Notes: generated from the letters alone by a model not told the origin. A DNA stretch of 64,000 nt from Xenopus tropicalis (GCF_000004195.4 NC_030678.2:95376904-95440903), one strand, 5' to 3'. Numbered from the stretch's first letter, positions 11,824 to 23,915 are shown. Translations and numbers: made by a program.

Positions 11824-12244
11824 TACATAAATAATTGGCTTAATGCAGACTCTTGTATATAAATTAAAATATTGAATAAAACCTGATCATGTCTGGTCCT
11901 TGGAACTGGAACAGGAGGTGGAGGTACAGTACAGAGGACCAGAATTAGGGTGCCAAACCAGCACTCTCATAGGGCTGAAGTAGCTCCATATAACAGCAGT
12001 CATGCGGCTTGGCTGACACACACACTGGGAACCATAGTTTCCTTTAATTTTTTTTGTGGGTCAAATGAAGGCAAAATTAATGCAATAGAGAGTGAAAAGT
12101 AAACAACAAAAAATCAGCAAATCACTGCACAAAATGTTTGTGCTATAAAAAAGGAAAACAAATACAATGTAAAGACCCATCACGTTTAAAAAAAAAGTGT
12201 ATATATTTTATAATAATAATGTTAAAATAATTATATAAATTATT

Positions 12245-12407
12245 TTAACAGTCATTAAACCCAAAAGGATTGTTTTGGCTCCAATAAAGATTAATTATAT
12301 CTTAGTTGGGTTCAAGTACAAGGTTCAAAAATGTGAATTATTTGATTAAAATGGAGTCTATGGGAGATAGTTATTCGGAACCTTCTTGATAATGGGTCCG
12401 AGACCTG
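12245..12407. mobile_element. Half of a TA-type MITE
   Basis: ATTAAACCCAAAAGGATTGTTTTGGCTCCAATAAAG, TTAGTTGGGTTCAAGTACAAGG, AATTATTTGATTAAAATGG and GATAATGGGTCCGAGACCTG followed by TA. The order is the same as in the full copies at 32770 and 56923. The left half is absent and the central A/T block is deleted. Confidence 0.7.
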
Positions 12408-12539
12408 TATATATTGTGGTAGAGTGACCCAACAGATGAGAAAAAATTTGATTTTTCCATTTAAGTTCTCCATAGTGTGAGATGTAGGCTTTAAAGGAGA
12501 TGTTGATAAACGGGTTAAATATTAAAAAAATGGATAAAA

Positions 12540-13066
12540 GGGTTTTGCTGTCTGGCCCTGGAAGCTATAGTGTTCTGGAAACAAGCAGACCAGGCCATCC
12601 ATTCCAGTAGTCCAACTCACATATTGGAGCTGACTTTCCACAGGAAGTCTATGGAAAGGTATTTAAAAGTATGGAAAAGTATGTAAAGCTCTCTTAGAGC
12701 AGGGCACAGAGCAGGAAGGCTACCTGTCTGTGTTCTAGGACTCCCAGAGGGGCTGGGGATACTTACTGCCACTGCAAGGAGCAGAGGGAGACTTGAGAAA
12801 GCAACTGAGAGACTAAGCATCTAAGGAGCTGAGAGGAAAGCCAGGAGGCTGAGCAATTCCCCCAGAAGTGTTGTACAGGGGTGACCCCCAACCATTTTGT
12901 GTTTCTCACTGGTTGTCCACAAGGGGCCCAGTTTAGTGAGGGAACTCATCTAATGTGTGAAAGTAGCCACCCAGAGGGCAGGATTTATCTTTATGATTTT
13001 AGTTTTGTATGCTGGTACCCCTATGTTAAATAAACTGCCTTAAGCTAAGAAAGTGTCTGTCATGGA
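12540..13066 (+). repeat. LTR-like repeat with polyadenylation-like end
   Basis: The segment ends with GTTAAATAAACTGCCTTAAG, then GTGTCTGTCA, which resembles the R/U5 part of an LTR with an AATAAA-like signal. A block at 12690-12790 (GCAGGGCACAGAGCAGGAAGG, ACTCCCAGAGGGGCTGGGG, CTGCAAGGAGCAGAGGGAG) recurs inverted and partly duplicated at 59064-59290, so this is a dispersed repeat. No gag, pol or env frame is present. It could be a solo LTR, but the left border and a target duplication were not found. Confidence 0.4.
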
Positions 13067-13081
13067 TATTGCTAGTTTACA

Positions 13082-13084
<3 letters not shown>

Positions 13085-13134
<50 letters not shown>
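13085..13134. repeat. (TA)n microsatellite
   Basis: About 25 uninterrupted TA units immediately left of the hairpin at 13147-13290. A shorter TA run lies on the right of that hairpin. Confidence 0.95.
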
Positions 13135-13137
<3 letters not shown>

Positions 13138-13146
13138 AATAATCAA

Positions 13147-13290
13147 ATAATCATCTGTGGCCAGCACACCCTTCAATGTTTCATCAAAAAAAATTTTTTT
13201 TTATTATTGCAGATATATTGTTACAATATATCTGCAATAAAAATTTTTTTGATGAACCATTGAAGGGTGTGCTGGCCACAGATGATTATT
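13147..13290. repeat. Perfect-looking hairpin element within a TA run
   Basis: The left arm starts AATAATCATCTGTGGCCAGC at 13147. The right arm ends with its complement at 13290. The arms are about 70 bp, nearly identical, with a spacer of a few bases around 13221. TA-rich runs flank both sides, as expected if a small palindromic MITE inserted in a TA repeat. Confidence 0.85.
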
Positions 13291-14480
13291 TTATATATAT
13301 ATACCATCCATAGATTTTTCACTCTAATAATAAAATGGATTTCTTCTTGTGTCAAAGAAAAAATATGCATAACAATACAGAATTCAGTTATTTCCCACTG
13401 TGATTCTATCTGTATGATAATGAGAGGTATTATCACTTATTTTCAGCAGCCCACACATAGTAGTTCTATGTATTGTCATACAATCTGATTTGTGTAAATA
13501 AAACGGTACGCACACAGTGACATTTCCATATTTAGAAGGATGAGCCATTTCATCATTGTTAATGTCCCTTCATATGTAACTGTTTCCAGTATCAATTCCT
13601 TGGTAATCAATATTTATGTTTGCTGTAGAGCAGCCATCTCCAAAAATCAATTTTCTTCTTTTTCATCTACACATCATGTTTAGCTCTATAATACAAATCT
13701 ACAAGTTTTCTTTCGTCAAAAGAAAATACTGTATGAAAGCAGACAAGAAATGGTCATCTAAATTCAGTGCTCAATAAATATCTCCTTGACAGAAGAGGCA
13801 GAAGTATAAGAGCTATGTCACGTGGCATTTCTCTGCCGGCAGATAAGCCGTGGCACAGAAAACCGCACTACCACTTTGAACTCAAAGTGTGACAGCAGCA
13901 ACAGAAATAAGCAGAACAGGATCAGAAGATCCTTCCTGTAAATGAAGCTTTGGCCATTCTGTTTTACCCATGGACTTAATAGGATAGGTCACACCTGTTA
14001 TACATTTATGATATTAGTAGGTGAGAATAAGCAAATAGCTGATAAAACAGTGGTCAGTATTAATCAACAGGGAAATGAATGTATATATTGTGCAGCCACT
14101 GCTATTACTGATCAGCACAGAAGTATTATGGCTCTACACATTCATTCATAAGTAAAATCCAGTTCAAGAATATTAAATGTCCCAATTACTTAGCTGCATT
14201 TAGTAGGTTACCTTCTCCTCATAACAGCAAGCATTAAAAATAGATGGGAAATGTTAATGAAGTCTTGTACCATAACGTGTCTGAGAGGAAGAAACGTGTT
14301 TTATTTAAGACACACAAGAACGGCCATAAGGTCATTAAAATGTTACACTTTTATAACTGCAGATTTGTGCATTGAGTTTTCCAAAAAAAAAAAAATAAAA
14401 GAAGCCAAACAAACATTTGTTTAACCAGTAGCCTGCCTGTAGTTTTAATTAGTTGCGAAGAAAACATTGTTTTGCAAAGC
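13291..14480. other. No gene recognised
   Basis: AT-rich sequence. The open frames at 13267-13488 and 13942-14151 are short and without motifs. Confidence 0.4.
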
Positions 14481-14850
14481 TTCAATTTTTTTTTTTAATA
14501 TTTTTATTCACATTTTTTCATGACAAGCATCATTTTTGTTAATTATATACAAACGTTAGCAAATACATTTTAGCGGAATAGTAGTTACATTTTTCTTATG
14601 TTTATTTGACATTCATATCCAATAATGCACATACATGTGGGGGTTAAACCCCAAGCATTTTTAATCAGTTCCATCAGTATTGTCACTTTATATTAACATT
14701 AAATCAAATGTATCAATATTAAAAAGTGTCAGACCTCATTTGTGGTAATAAAATCCGTAAGATACTTGTAAATAAAGTAAACAAGGAAGCACTTGTATAG
14801 CTTAACTAAATTAAATAACTTAATTATCTAAATTAACTAGTGGAGACATA

Positions 14851-15465
14851 GGGGTTGGTTCACTAAAGGTTGGTAAGCGTTATCGTATGTTTTTTTTGCG
14901 TTAAAATTGATACAATAAATAACGACCGATTCGTCAAAGTAATTTCACATGCGTTAAATCGAGCGCTACTGCAATGCGTAAATTTTAACGCATGCGTTAA
15001 ACGCGCAAAATATCGCATTAGTCTGTGCGAAGATTAACACCTACTTGGGGCAGGCAGTACTTAAAGAAAATTGTGGTTAGTGAGCTTTAAGCAACACAAC
15101 ATGGACTAGTGCAGTGGGATTTTTTTCAAGTATGTGTTGGCCCTAGAGTCATGCATTCTCAAGTTTTCAGGGAAATGGTCATTTTCACAAAAGTGGTTTT
15201 ACGAACATAATGGTTACGTGCGTTAAATCATGCACTAATATAGCAAGCGCGAAATATATCGCGCGCAGTGGGAAATAACACACGTGCGGAAAATAAAGAA
15301 AACCGTTCATCACGACTTAAATAACGCAAACAACATCGCGTCTTAATTTTGACGCCTGTCCTTTTAGTGAATCGTGCGTTAAGTCGCAAAAAATAAGAAG
15401 CTATAAAATTTTTAATGCATGCTATAAATAACACTCATTTTAACGCACTTTAGTGAATCAACCCC
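14851..15465. mobile_element. Palindromic MITE, GGTTGATTCACTAAAG family, ATA duplication
   Basis: The ends are GGGGTTGGTTCACTAAAGG and TTTAGTGAATCAACCCC, flanked by ATA at 14848-14850 and 15466-15468. The subterminal parts (GTTATCG, CGCATGCGTT) are rich in TTAACGCATGC-type motifs on both arms. The centre contains CCTACTTGGGGCAGGC, AACACAACATGGA and TGTTGGCCCTAGAG, which recur in the elements at 28190-28300 and 50910-51020. No transposase is encoded. Confidence 0.88.
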
Positions 15466-16032
15466 ATATCGTCTTATAAGACCCTAGTCATCATTGTATC
15501 ACCATATCTATTCCTTATCCAGGGTTCCCATACTATTTGGAACGTTTTAAGTCTGTCTATAGTGACACTTGTTAATTTCTCGTTGATAAAGATCCAGTCA
15601 ATCTTATTTTTGAGCATTATGAAATTTATCATTGGGGATTTCCAAGACTTTGCCATTGTTTGACGCTAAAAATATATGATTTAAGAGTTTTTGTTTGTTT
15701 TTAAGGACCTTAGTGGAAGCTAGTCCCATGAGGGCTTCATATGGGTTCTGTTAGGGTAGAACCTAGGTCCTTATTCCATTGTTTAATGTATGGAATATCT
15801 TTAAGGTTCTTGGGTGAAATCATGTTACGATAAAGGAAGGATATCACTATAGGTGGGATTGAGTTGCTGGAGCACCATCTCTCAAAAAAAGTGTAGTCTG
15901 CTCTGGATTTCTCTGTTTCCAACAGTTTTTAACCCAATGGAGTATTTGAAGCACTCTATAATGTTCTGTCTTTGGGATGTTTTAGTTTTCAGATAGGTAA
16001 TCTAATGGATAGGGGCCTCTAACTGATACTAG

Positions 16033-16392
16033 GGGGCACATTTACTAATCCACGAATCCGAATCCCGAATGGAAAAAAATCGGATTGGAAACGAAAATTT
16101 TGCGACTTTTTTGTCGCTGTCGCGTTTTTCCGTATTTTGCACGAATATTTCATCACCGTCGCGATTTTTTCGTATTAAGCAATTGTAAACGGCGGAAAAA
16201 CCAATCCGATTTTTTCGCGATGGCGACGAAAAAGTCACGGGAAATATACGATAAAGTCATAACAGCGACGAAAAAGTCGCGGGACATACGAAAAAGTCGC
16301 GATGGCGACAAAAAAGTTGCAAAAATTCAGATCATTACGAAAAAACATGTTCAGACGTTTTCGGTCCGTTCGTGCATTAGTAAATCTGCCCC
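16033..16392. mobile_element. Palindromic MITE, GATTTACTAATCC family, TAG duplication
   Basis: The ends are GGGGCACATTTACTAATCC and AGTAAATCTGCCCC, flanked by TAG at 16030-16032 and 16393-16395. Both arms carry repeated GCGAC and AAAAAGTCGC motifs. The element lies within the L1-like ORF2 remnant. No coding capacity. Confidence 0.88.
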
Positions 16393-16560
16393 TAGGTTTG
16401 ATGCCCTAATAAATTTATTATAAGTCCACCATTTAAACACCTTAGCTTGTAGCCCTGGTAGGAATGAAGGGTTACCAATAACAGGAGCTACAGGTGGCAA
16501 ATCTTCAATTTTAATGTTAATTTGTATCACTTCTAGTAAGGCTCTCTATTAGTCTAGTCC

Positions 16561-17360
16561 TCATATTCTATTTTTTAGGTCAAACCACTGCCAGCCACTG
16601 TCCGAATGGACACCACAACAGGGCTGAGGAGGATGTTTGAATGGCAAAATACCAAGAAAGTTAGTTGCCAGACAATTGAGCCATCTACCACATCACACCC
16701 ATCAAATAAGCCTTGTAAAAACAACCCAGCATTTTCCCTATCACATTGATGGCACAAAGATAGATATTATTTCAGACTTTTAAAAAAAGGGTACCCCAGT
16801 CCTTCAGCTCTTTAAAAATATTTTACACACAAAGGGCTGTGTGCTTTTCTTTCCTATCCTTAATTCATTAACATGTGTTCTTCTTCTCCTTTAGCAGTGC
16901 AAGTCCCCAGCCAAACAATACCCCAAACTCTAGGCAAGATATTCCTCTCTTCTCTTTCCATTCTATTCCCCAGCATGCATAAATGGCATCCCCCATACCC
17001 TCAGCCTTAAAGACCACTAAAATCATTAAAAGAAAAGAAAAGCTAGTGGCATAAATACTGAGGGTATGGGGGATGCGACTGCACCGGCGGTTTGCGTGCA
17101 TGCGAATAGTGCGAACACATTAAAAAATAGCATAGTATACAGTATGTAATAACCTTAGTCCAATTAATTTAACAAAAAAAAAAAAATTGTCAAGAAAGTC
17201 CAATAAGTATTTAAATGATTAAAGAAAGCCATTTAGTGTATGTAATTCACTGCACAGGCCCTAAATACATAATAGTAAACAAATAGGCAAAGTAGCTGTG
17301 TCATATACAAAAACATTTATTGGTTATAAAAAAGCAAGTAAATAAAAAATGTGCATACCA
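16561..17360. other. No gene; contains a 19-bp perfect inverted repeat
   Basis: GCATCCCCCATACCCTCAG at 16986-17004 and its exact complement at 17058-17076, with further pairing of CCACTA and TAGTGG inside the loop. The remainder is AT-rich without recognisable genes. Confidence 0.6.
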
Positions 17361-17379
17361 TACCACATAACAGACATGT

Positions 17380-17530
17380 ATATGGCAACTTCCACAAATC
17401 GCTGCGCCATATATGCCATCCCACCGACGATTTACATTCTCGCCGGTGGGATACCATTTCGGGGAGATTAGTTGCCCGTGGCAAGGGAGATTTGTTGCGC
17501 GGCCACTAATCTTCCCGTCTGTCACAGCCC
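17380..17530. mobile_element. End of a GGGAGATTAGT-type frog MITE
   Basis: CCCACCGACGATTTACATTC, TCGGGGAGATTAGTTGCCCG, GGGAGATTTGTTGCGCGG and CTAATCTTCCCGTCTGTCAC in that order, ending GCCC then TTA at 17531-17533. The complementary left end is not found, so it seems to be a partial copy. Confidence 0.6.
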
Positions 17531-17620
17531 TTAAACATAGACACTGATGCCAAATTTAAAGTGCCAATGTGGATATTTTCCAAAACTGTGTATATCACAC
17601 ATAATTTAAATGAGCTGTGA

Positions 17621-17760
17621 TTATGTAATAAAAGGCACTAAGTTTGCCCAGGTGCAGCAATAAGATGTTTGATTTTTTAGGTGATCAGTAAAATACTACC
17701 TGCTGATTAGTTTCTATGGGTTTCTGCTCCTGGGCAAACTTAGTGCCTTTTATTATATAA
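17621..17760. mobile_element. Small palindromic MITE (TTATATAATAAAAGGCAC)
   Basis: The left TTATGTAATAAAAGGCACTA with AGTTTGCCCAGG is matched by the right CCTGGGCAAACT with TAGTGCCTTTTATTATATAA. There is one mismatch in 32 bp. Total length is 140 bp. It has no coding capacity. Confidence 0.85.
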
Positions 17761-19740
17761 CCCCCTAAAAGTAATTAAGGATATCCTTATATGATTGATT
17801 TGATTACCCAATAAATATTTGTGTATGAGACACTGTTAATTTGTTCAAGCATAAGAAAGTTTAAATCTTAAAGTATTTGCAGGAAGCTGTTCAGGCTTTC
17901 CCAAGTCCAAGAGCAAATCAATAACCACATGAGATTTAAGGATAACCAACTGAACTCAAGCACTTTATTTTCTGTAGAGAATATAAAATCCTTCTATAAA
18001 GCGAGACATTGCCAGAGATGAAAATGAGCTTGAGATAAAATCTTATTGTCACCCTATTTCAACTTCCACTAAGAACATTTCTTACCTGACACTTTGGAAA
18101 TTATTTGAAGAAGGTAAGAAAAAAAGTCATTTATGTGTGCCCAAATATGGTTACAAAGCAAAACAAAAAATGATATAGAGTATGTGTATTACAGCACTAT
18201 ACGGCATGAGCCAGATGCTACCTTAAGTCAACTGTATAGGCTCCAGCACAAGAAACATACCTTTGTATTTTGTAAAATACAAAATTTTGTAAAAATAAAA
18301 CAAAATGTTTTGGCCCCATTTAAGCAAGTGACAGATAAGATAGCCAAAATACTCACTAGGAAAATGTTGTCCTTCAAAATTACACTGTTGACACCACTGA
18401 AATGAATGGATATCAAACTGGCTAGTGACAACTATTCCACAGCACTGGGTGGTGTGGTTCTCATACATGGCCTTCTCAAGATATTGAGGTCATCTTATTT
18501 GCCATTTGTGAACTATAGCACCATCAAATATTAATCAAAATTATATCACAGGCTGACAAGGCTATTTTTCTGCTCATTAACTTCACTTATTTATCTCAAG
18601 GCCATTTTAAAAATAATTTTCAAACTGGGAACACATGGATAGAGACATGCACGGGTTGGGTTGACCAGCCCTGCACTAGACCCACTAATCCCCACCTGAA
18701 AACACTGTTCCACATTTATCCCACAATGACACACTACCCAAAATGACCCAGATATCTGGCTCACCCCCAAGGTGTACCACATAAATTAGAATGTGCAAAT
18801 CACTATAATCCTAAAGTGATGCCCTTCTAAGGATGACTTGGTCAGGCAGCAGAGCTTTCTTTTCCCCTTAAGATTAAATAGGGGGTTGCAGTTAACTCAA
18901 CTCCCCATGTTGAGTGCCTGAGGAATCCCACACTATTGGGGAACCACGGCTTCTCCATCCAAAACATAACCAATTTATAGGAATACACAATCCCCAACAC
19001 TGGGCAGAACTCTAACACAATAGGGCACATGTCTGTCTGCAGGTGGGGTGAGCAAAATGCAATTTCTCGCACAAATGCAATGTTGTTCCCACAATGCAGC
19101 ATTTCTCCATTTCTTATAGGTGAAAGAACCACAGTTAAATCTCTGGCATAGATAATAGGGTTCCATGTTACTAAAGCAATATTATTGGCCCACAAATTCG
19201 TTTTGAGAAACCTGAGGCAGAAATGAGGGCTTGATTACTAAGGGAAGCTGCACTTCATATGGCATAAACTTTGCATACATTTGGTGGCATATCTACTGCA
19301 CTAAATAAGGCCTTTAGCAGGCATAATCCAGAACTGGATACATATTATGCCCACTTGGTCTCCTTCTTACCCTTAAGATCATCATGTAAGGGGCATGCAT
19401 GTGGATGCCCACAGGCCTGCCCATGTGTTTCAACTTTCATGGCAAATGATTCCTTGCTATTTGCAAATTTTTGTGCCCCGTACCGGATGATTTGGTTAAA
19501 CCGTAATGTTCAATTTAACCATATTTAAACCGTTAATGTCATGTGACTGAAAGGAATAAATTTTTGCTTTTTAAACTTTTTCTCAAATGTATTTTTTAAA
19601 TTAAAGCCTGGATTAAGAAAGTGTGTGGCTACATCTTTTGCATGGAATTAGGAATTGGGCTGAAGCCAAAAAATGCTCCAGGATGCTGACATTTCAAAGA
19701 GCATAGTGGTTAATGTAAGAAGCAACTAGAAAAGTAAGTT
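17761..19740. other. No gene recognised
   Basis: AT-rich sequence. Open frames such as 18842-19195 and 18133-18405 have no recognisable motifs, and several overlap each other in different frames, which argues against a real gene. Confidence 0.4.
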
Positions 19741-19749
19741 TGAGAACAA

Positions 19750-22425
19750 ACTTCATGTTGGGTTGAAAAACATGAAGTCACTGAATGGGCTCTGCCCACT
19801 TTTTCTAACCTTGGACCACAGTTATATAGTAAAAACCACTGTGCAAAGTTTGGGGAATATGTTGGCGCTTTATAAATGCCAGTTTGGGGACCCTGGTTTT
19901 AATAGTGTCTGAATGGCAGCAACTTAAATTTCCCCACTGAAAGCCAATGAGTGACATCTGATTGGCGGTTGGTGGCTCCACCCCCTTTTTCTAACCTGGA
20001 ACTGCAGTCACCCAGTGACTAACCCTGCAAAGTTTCGTGACCCTAGGATTAATAGTTAAAGAATGGCAGCAGTTAAAATTTAAACCAATAAAAGTCAATA
20101 AGTAAATTGTGATTGGTGGTTGTGACCCAGCCCCCCTTTTTTTTAACCTTGAGTCGAAGTCACCCAGTGACAAACAGTGGGCACCCTGGCATAAATAGTG
20201 TGAGAATGACAGCACTTTAAATGTAAACCAATAAAATTCAATGGATGAAATCTGATTGGCTGTTAGTGGCCCAACCCACTTTTCCTACTTTTGAATTGCA
20301 GTCCCCCAGTGACCAACTTTGCAAATTTTGGGGACTCAGGCATAAAAATTGTGAGACTGACAGCATTTTACACTTCACCATTGAAAGTAAATAGGTGAAA
20401 TGTTATTGGCTGTTTGTTGGCTCCGCCCACTTTTTTTCTAACTTGGAACGGCAAATACCCAGTGACTAACTCTGGAAACTTTAACAACCCCGGAATTAAT
20501 ATTTAAATAATGGCATCAGTTTAAATATAAACCAATTAAATCTAATGGGAGGAAATAGATTTGCTGTTGGTGGCTCCTCCCACATGTTCTTACCCTGAAT
20601 ATGTAGTCATCCAGTCACTGACTGTGCAAAGTTTGGGAACCCTGACATAAACAGTGTGAAAAAAGCAGAATTTTAAATTTAAAAAAAAAATCTATAGGTT
20701 AAGTCTGATTGGCTGTTGGTGGCTCCACCCACTTTTTAAAACCTAAAAATGCTGTCCCCTAGTGACCCTGGTGTTAATACTGTGAGAATGGCAGCAGATT
20801 GAATTTCCCCATTGAAAATCAATAGTTAAAATCTGATTGGCTGTTGGTGGCCCCACCCACTTTTTCTAACTCTAAACCGCAGTTACCTGGTGACTAGCTC
20901 TGCAAAGTTTGGGGACCTTAGTATTAATATTTAAAGAATGGCAGCAGTTTAAATTTAAACATATGAAGTCTATAGGTGAAATCTGATTGGTTGTTGTTGG
21001 TCCCAACCACATTTTCTAAACTTGGAACATAGTCACCCAGTGACAAACTGTGCAAAGTTTGGGGACCCTCACATTAAACACGTGAGAATGGCAACAGTTA
21101 AAATTTCCCCACTGAAAACAATGAAAGAAATGTGATTGGCTTTTGGCGGCCCCGTCCACTTTTTCTAACCTTGAGTACGTAGTCACCCAGTGACTGACTG
21201 TGCAAAGTTTGGGAACCCTGGCATCTAACCAATAAAATTCAATAGGTGAAATCGGATTGGCTGTTGGTGACCCCGCCTACTTTTTCAAAACTAAAACTGC
21301 AGTCCCCTAGTGATCAACTGTGGAAAGTTTGGGGACCCTGGTGTTAATTCTGTGAGAATGGCAGCAGGTTGAATTTCCCCCATTGAAAGTCAATAGGTAA
21401 ACTCTGATTGGCTGTTGGTGGCTCCGCCCACTTTTTCTTACCTTGAACCACAGTTACCTGGTGCCTAACTCTGCAAAGTTTGGGGACCCCGGTGTTATTA
21501 CTGTGAGACTGGCAGCAGGTTGGATTTCCACCAAGTCAATAGGTAAAATCTGATTGGCTGTTCACAGTTCCACCCACTTTTGGGCATCCAACAATCATCA
21601 TATTTTCATTCAGGCTTGAATGCGTAGTCACCTAGTGTCTGACTATGCAAAGTTTGGGAATTCTGGGCATCAAACCAATAAAAATCAATAGTTGAAATTT
21701 GATTGGCTGTTGGTGGCTCCGCCCACTTTTCAAAACTAAAACTGCACTCCCCTAGTGACCAAGTGTAAAAAGTTTGGGGACCCTGGTGTTATTACTGTGA
21801 GAATGGCAGCAGGTTGAATTTCCTTCAAATCAATAGGTAAAATCTGATTGGCTGTTCACAGCTCCGCCCACTTTGAGGCATCTAGCAATCATCATATTTT
21901 CATTCAGGCTGTGCCCATGATGGTGTGATTCAAGTTTGGGGAGTGTCGCCTCAAAGCTGTAAGAGGCAGCAGTTTCAATTTCCCCATTAAAGTCAACAGG
22001 TGAAATTTGATTGGCTGTTGTTGGCCCCTCTCACTTTGGGGTCATCCAACATATGTCGCTGTTTCGGGGTGACCCCATGATTATGTTATTCAAGTTTGGG
22101 GGCTGTAGCTTCAAAGCTGTAAGTGTGGCAGCAGTTTGAAAATCTTCCCTGTCAAAGTCAATGGGAAAATTGGGGGGTTCAGAAGGGCGCCACAAAAAGA
22201 CGGGGGGCGGGATCACTTAGAAAAGCACAAGCAACCTGCTCCGCTATAGGGCGAAGAAGTGTGGAGAGTTTGGGTGTTGTACCCCTAAAACTGTAGGAGG
22301 AGTAGCGTTTAGAAAATGGGGGGCGCTAAGAATAAGAAGAAGCGGAAGAAGAAGAAGCAGCGGAAGAATAATCTGAAGTCGAAGAACAGTATGTTGGGGT
22401 TTTCAACCCAACATAATAAGGGAGA
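19750..22425. repeat. Tandem array (15 or so units, 120-160 bp) with inverted ends
   Basis: The recurring core is GATTGGCTGTTGGTGGC, a CTCCGCCCAC-like block, TTTTTCTAACC, CCCAGTGAC, TGCAAAGTTTGGGGACCC and GAATGGCAGCAG. I find it at about 19958, 20110, 20253, 20400, 20556, 20706, 20834, 20982, 21132, 21252, 21406, 21550, 21699, 21846 and 22007. The left border has ATGTTGGGTTGAAAAACATG at 19756. The right border has TTTTCAACCCAACAT at about 22403-22418, its complement, so the array sits between short inverted ends. The last 350 bp (22030-22390) is non-repetitive and ends in an A/G-rich GAAGAAG run. No open frame spans it. This looks like a non-autonomous mobile element that carries or generated a satellite array. 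Confidence 0.8.
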
Positions 22426-23912
22426 AGCAGCATTAACTAAATAGAAAACCCAGTGGGTGAAAAATCACCTTACATCTGTGAATTTCTTTGCCGAACAACA
22501 ACACAGCGCACAATATCTTTAAGAAGTATCAGTTGATAACTTCACATTGAGGCCAGATTAGGTGGTTTTCCCTTTATTCAGGCATCATAAGGATATTGTC
22601 TAAGAAGACAGAGTCTATTAGGTCAATTTGCAATGAAAGTGCTTTACCTCACATTGATAAGAATGGTGTACATTCATTGCACTATAAAATATATTTTATA
22701 TAAACACATGCACAATTTAGAACGTAACATAGAAGGCTGTTTTTTCCATGATGAATTCCTAGCTGAGAACTCAACAAAATGGTTCTTTTTTGTAGTTGCC
22801 ACAAGAGCTGCCATTGAAATGAACTGCTGTTGATGGCAGACCATTTATTCACATCTGCAATCTCTCTCTCTTCCACTGTTTCCAAAGGTGTTCCTTTTTA
22901 TGTTAGGAATAACAACTGACTAAGAATTGATGTCCTGTGCTGAAAAATAGTGTGTCACAGGCACAGACTGTTAAAGAGGTGACTTTTCAAAGGAGTACAA
23001 GTGCACTTCCAGTCAAAACTCCAGGGGTGCAAGAAAACATTTTTAAACGATAACAGGCAGTCATTTTTCAAGATATGCATTATGCCCTATAGGAAGTATA
23101 ATACTTGAGAATTGTGATTCCTCTTCTTAACAAAAGAAATGTTTTCTTTGTTAGCATGGATTCCCTCCTTACTTATACCTACAGATCTTCTCCATGCTGT
23201 TTTCATACTGACAGGTATCCCTTTGCCCCTGTGCATCCAACAAAGCTGTCTTCTCACCCAAACTTACTATTTACAAATACTATTTATCCATTCATTTCTG
23301 GATTAAAGGCCTTTAGCTCTTTCAGATTCCAGGAGTTATAGTTCATAAGTAAAATGTTTGACATCTGTCCTTTATGAGTGGCTCCACTCTAAACCAATAT
23401 GTGCTTTTGCGGACACCCCACAAAAGCACAAAAAAAATTTTGGAATCTTGTTATTCAAACACTCTAACGTTCTGCCTTGGCAGTAAAATGATTTAGTGTA
23501 GGAGCGGGCACCTGTGCACCAGCTGGTACATTAATTAGACCTTAAAGGGAGCTTTAGCGGCACAAACTGTGCTTCTGAAATATATGGAAAATAGGAAAAT
23601 GCTTCATTGGCTTGGTCCTCAAAGGCACTCAGAGTAATAATGAGGCTTCCAGCAGAACAACTCTATGGTAAATGGCAGCAAATATTGTTTTACTTGTCAC
23701 TGGCATATTAAGCTTATAGTATTAACAATGGCCTTCTGAGATGCCAGCGCAGGAAGCTAAAGCACTTTCTATAATATTCCTATTAACTGCCTAACAGCTT
23801 CTGGTTTTAATGAGTGGACAGATAACATTCTGAAATACTTTTTCACAATTTTGTTGAGTTTCTTGAAATAAGATTTCAGAATCAAAGAGAAGCAATACAA
23901 GATACAGCCAGT
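22426..23912. other. No gene recognised
   Basis: AT-rich sequence with no motif-bearing frame. Nothing structured was noted beyond short homopolymers. Confidence 0.4.
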
Positions 23913-23915
23913 TTA

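Larger units (their letters stand above)
14486..16560 (-). pseudogene. L1-like LINE, ORF2 C-terminal remnant and 3' UTR
   Basis: A T run near 14486 on the plus strand would be the poly(A) end of a minus-strand LINE. Reading on the minus strand, frames at 16396-16520, 15737-15922 and 15474-15656 give pieces typical of the C-terminal region of L1-type ORF2: a GLQAKVFKWW segment, IKQWNKDLGSTLTE, and FQIVWEPWI. Stops and frameshifts separate them. The endonuclease and reverse transcriptase domains are absent, so the copy is 5'-truncated near 16560. Two palindromic MITEs (14851-15465 and 16033-16392) are inserted in it. ORF2 of intact L1 elements encodes the nicking and reverse-transcription enzyme, and nothing here could do so. 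The clade assignment is by motif resemblance. Confidence 0.65.

Noticed and set aside
12540..13066. Endogenous retrovirus
   Set aside because: Only an LTR-like end is visible; there is no primer-binding site, gag, pol or env, and no second LTR or target duplication.
13069..13263. 64-residue frame of alternating Tyr-Ile
   Set aside because: A translation of the TA microsatellite and hairpin arm.
18842..19195. 117-residue minus-strand frame and its overlapping 63-residue frame
   Set aside because: Two overlapping frames with no motifs in a repeat-rich AT region; chance is more likely.
19958..22010. Regular repeats as a CRISPR-like array
   Set aside because: Units are 120-160 bp and similar along most of their length, with no constant repeat and variable spacer pattern, no cas genes, and a vertebrate context.
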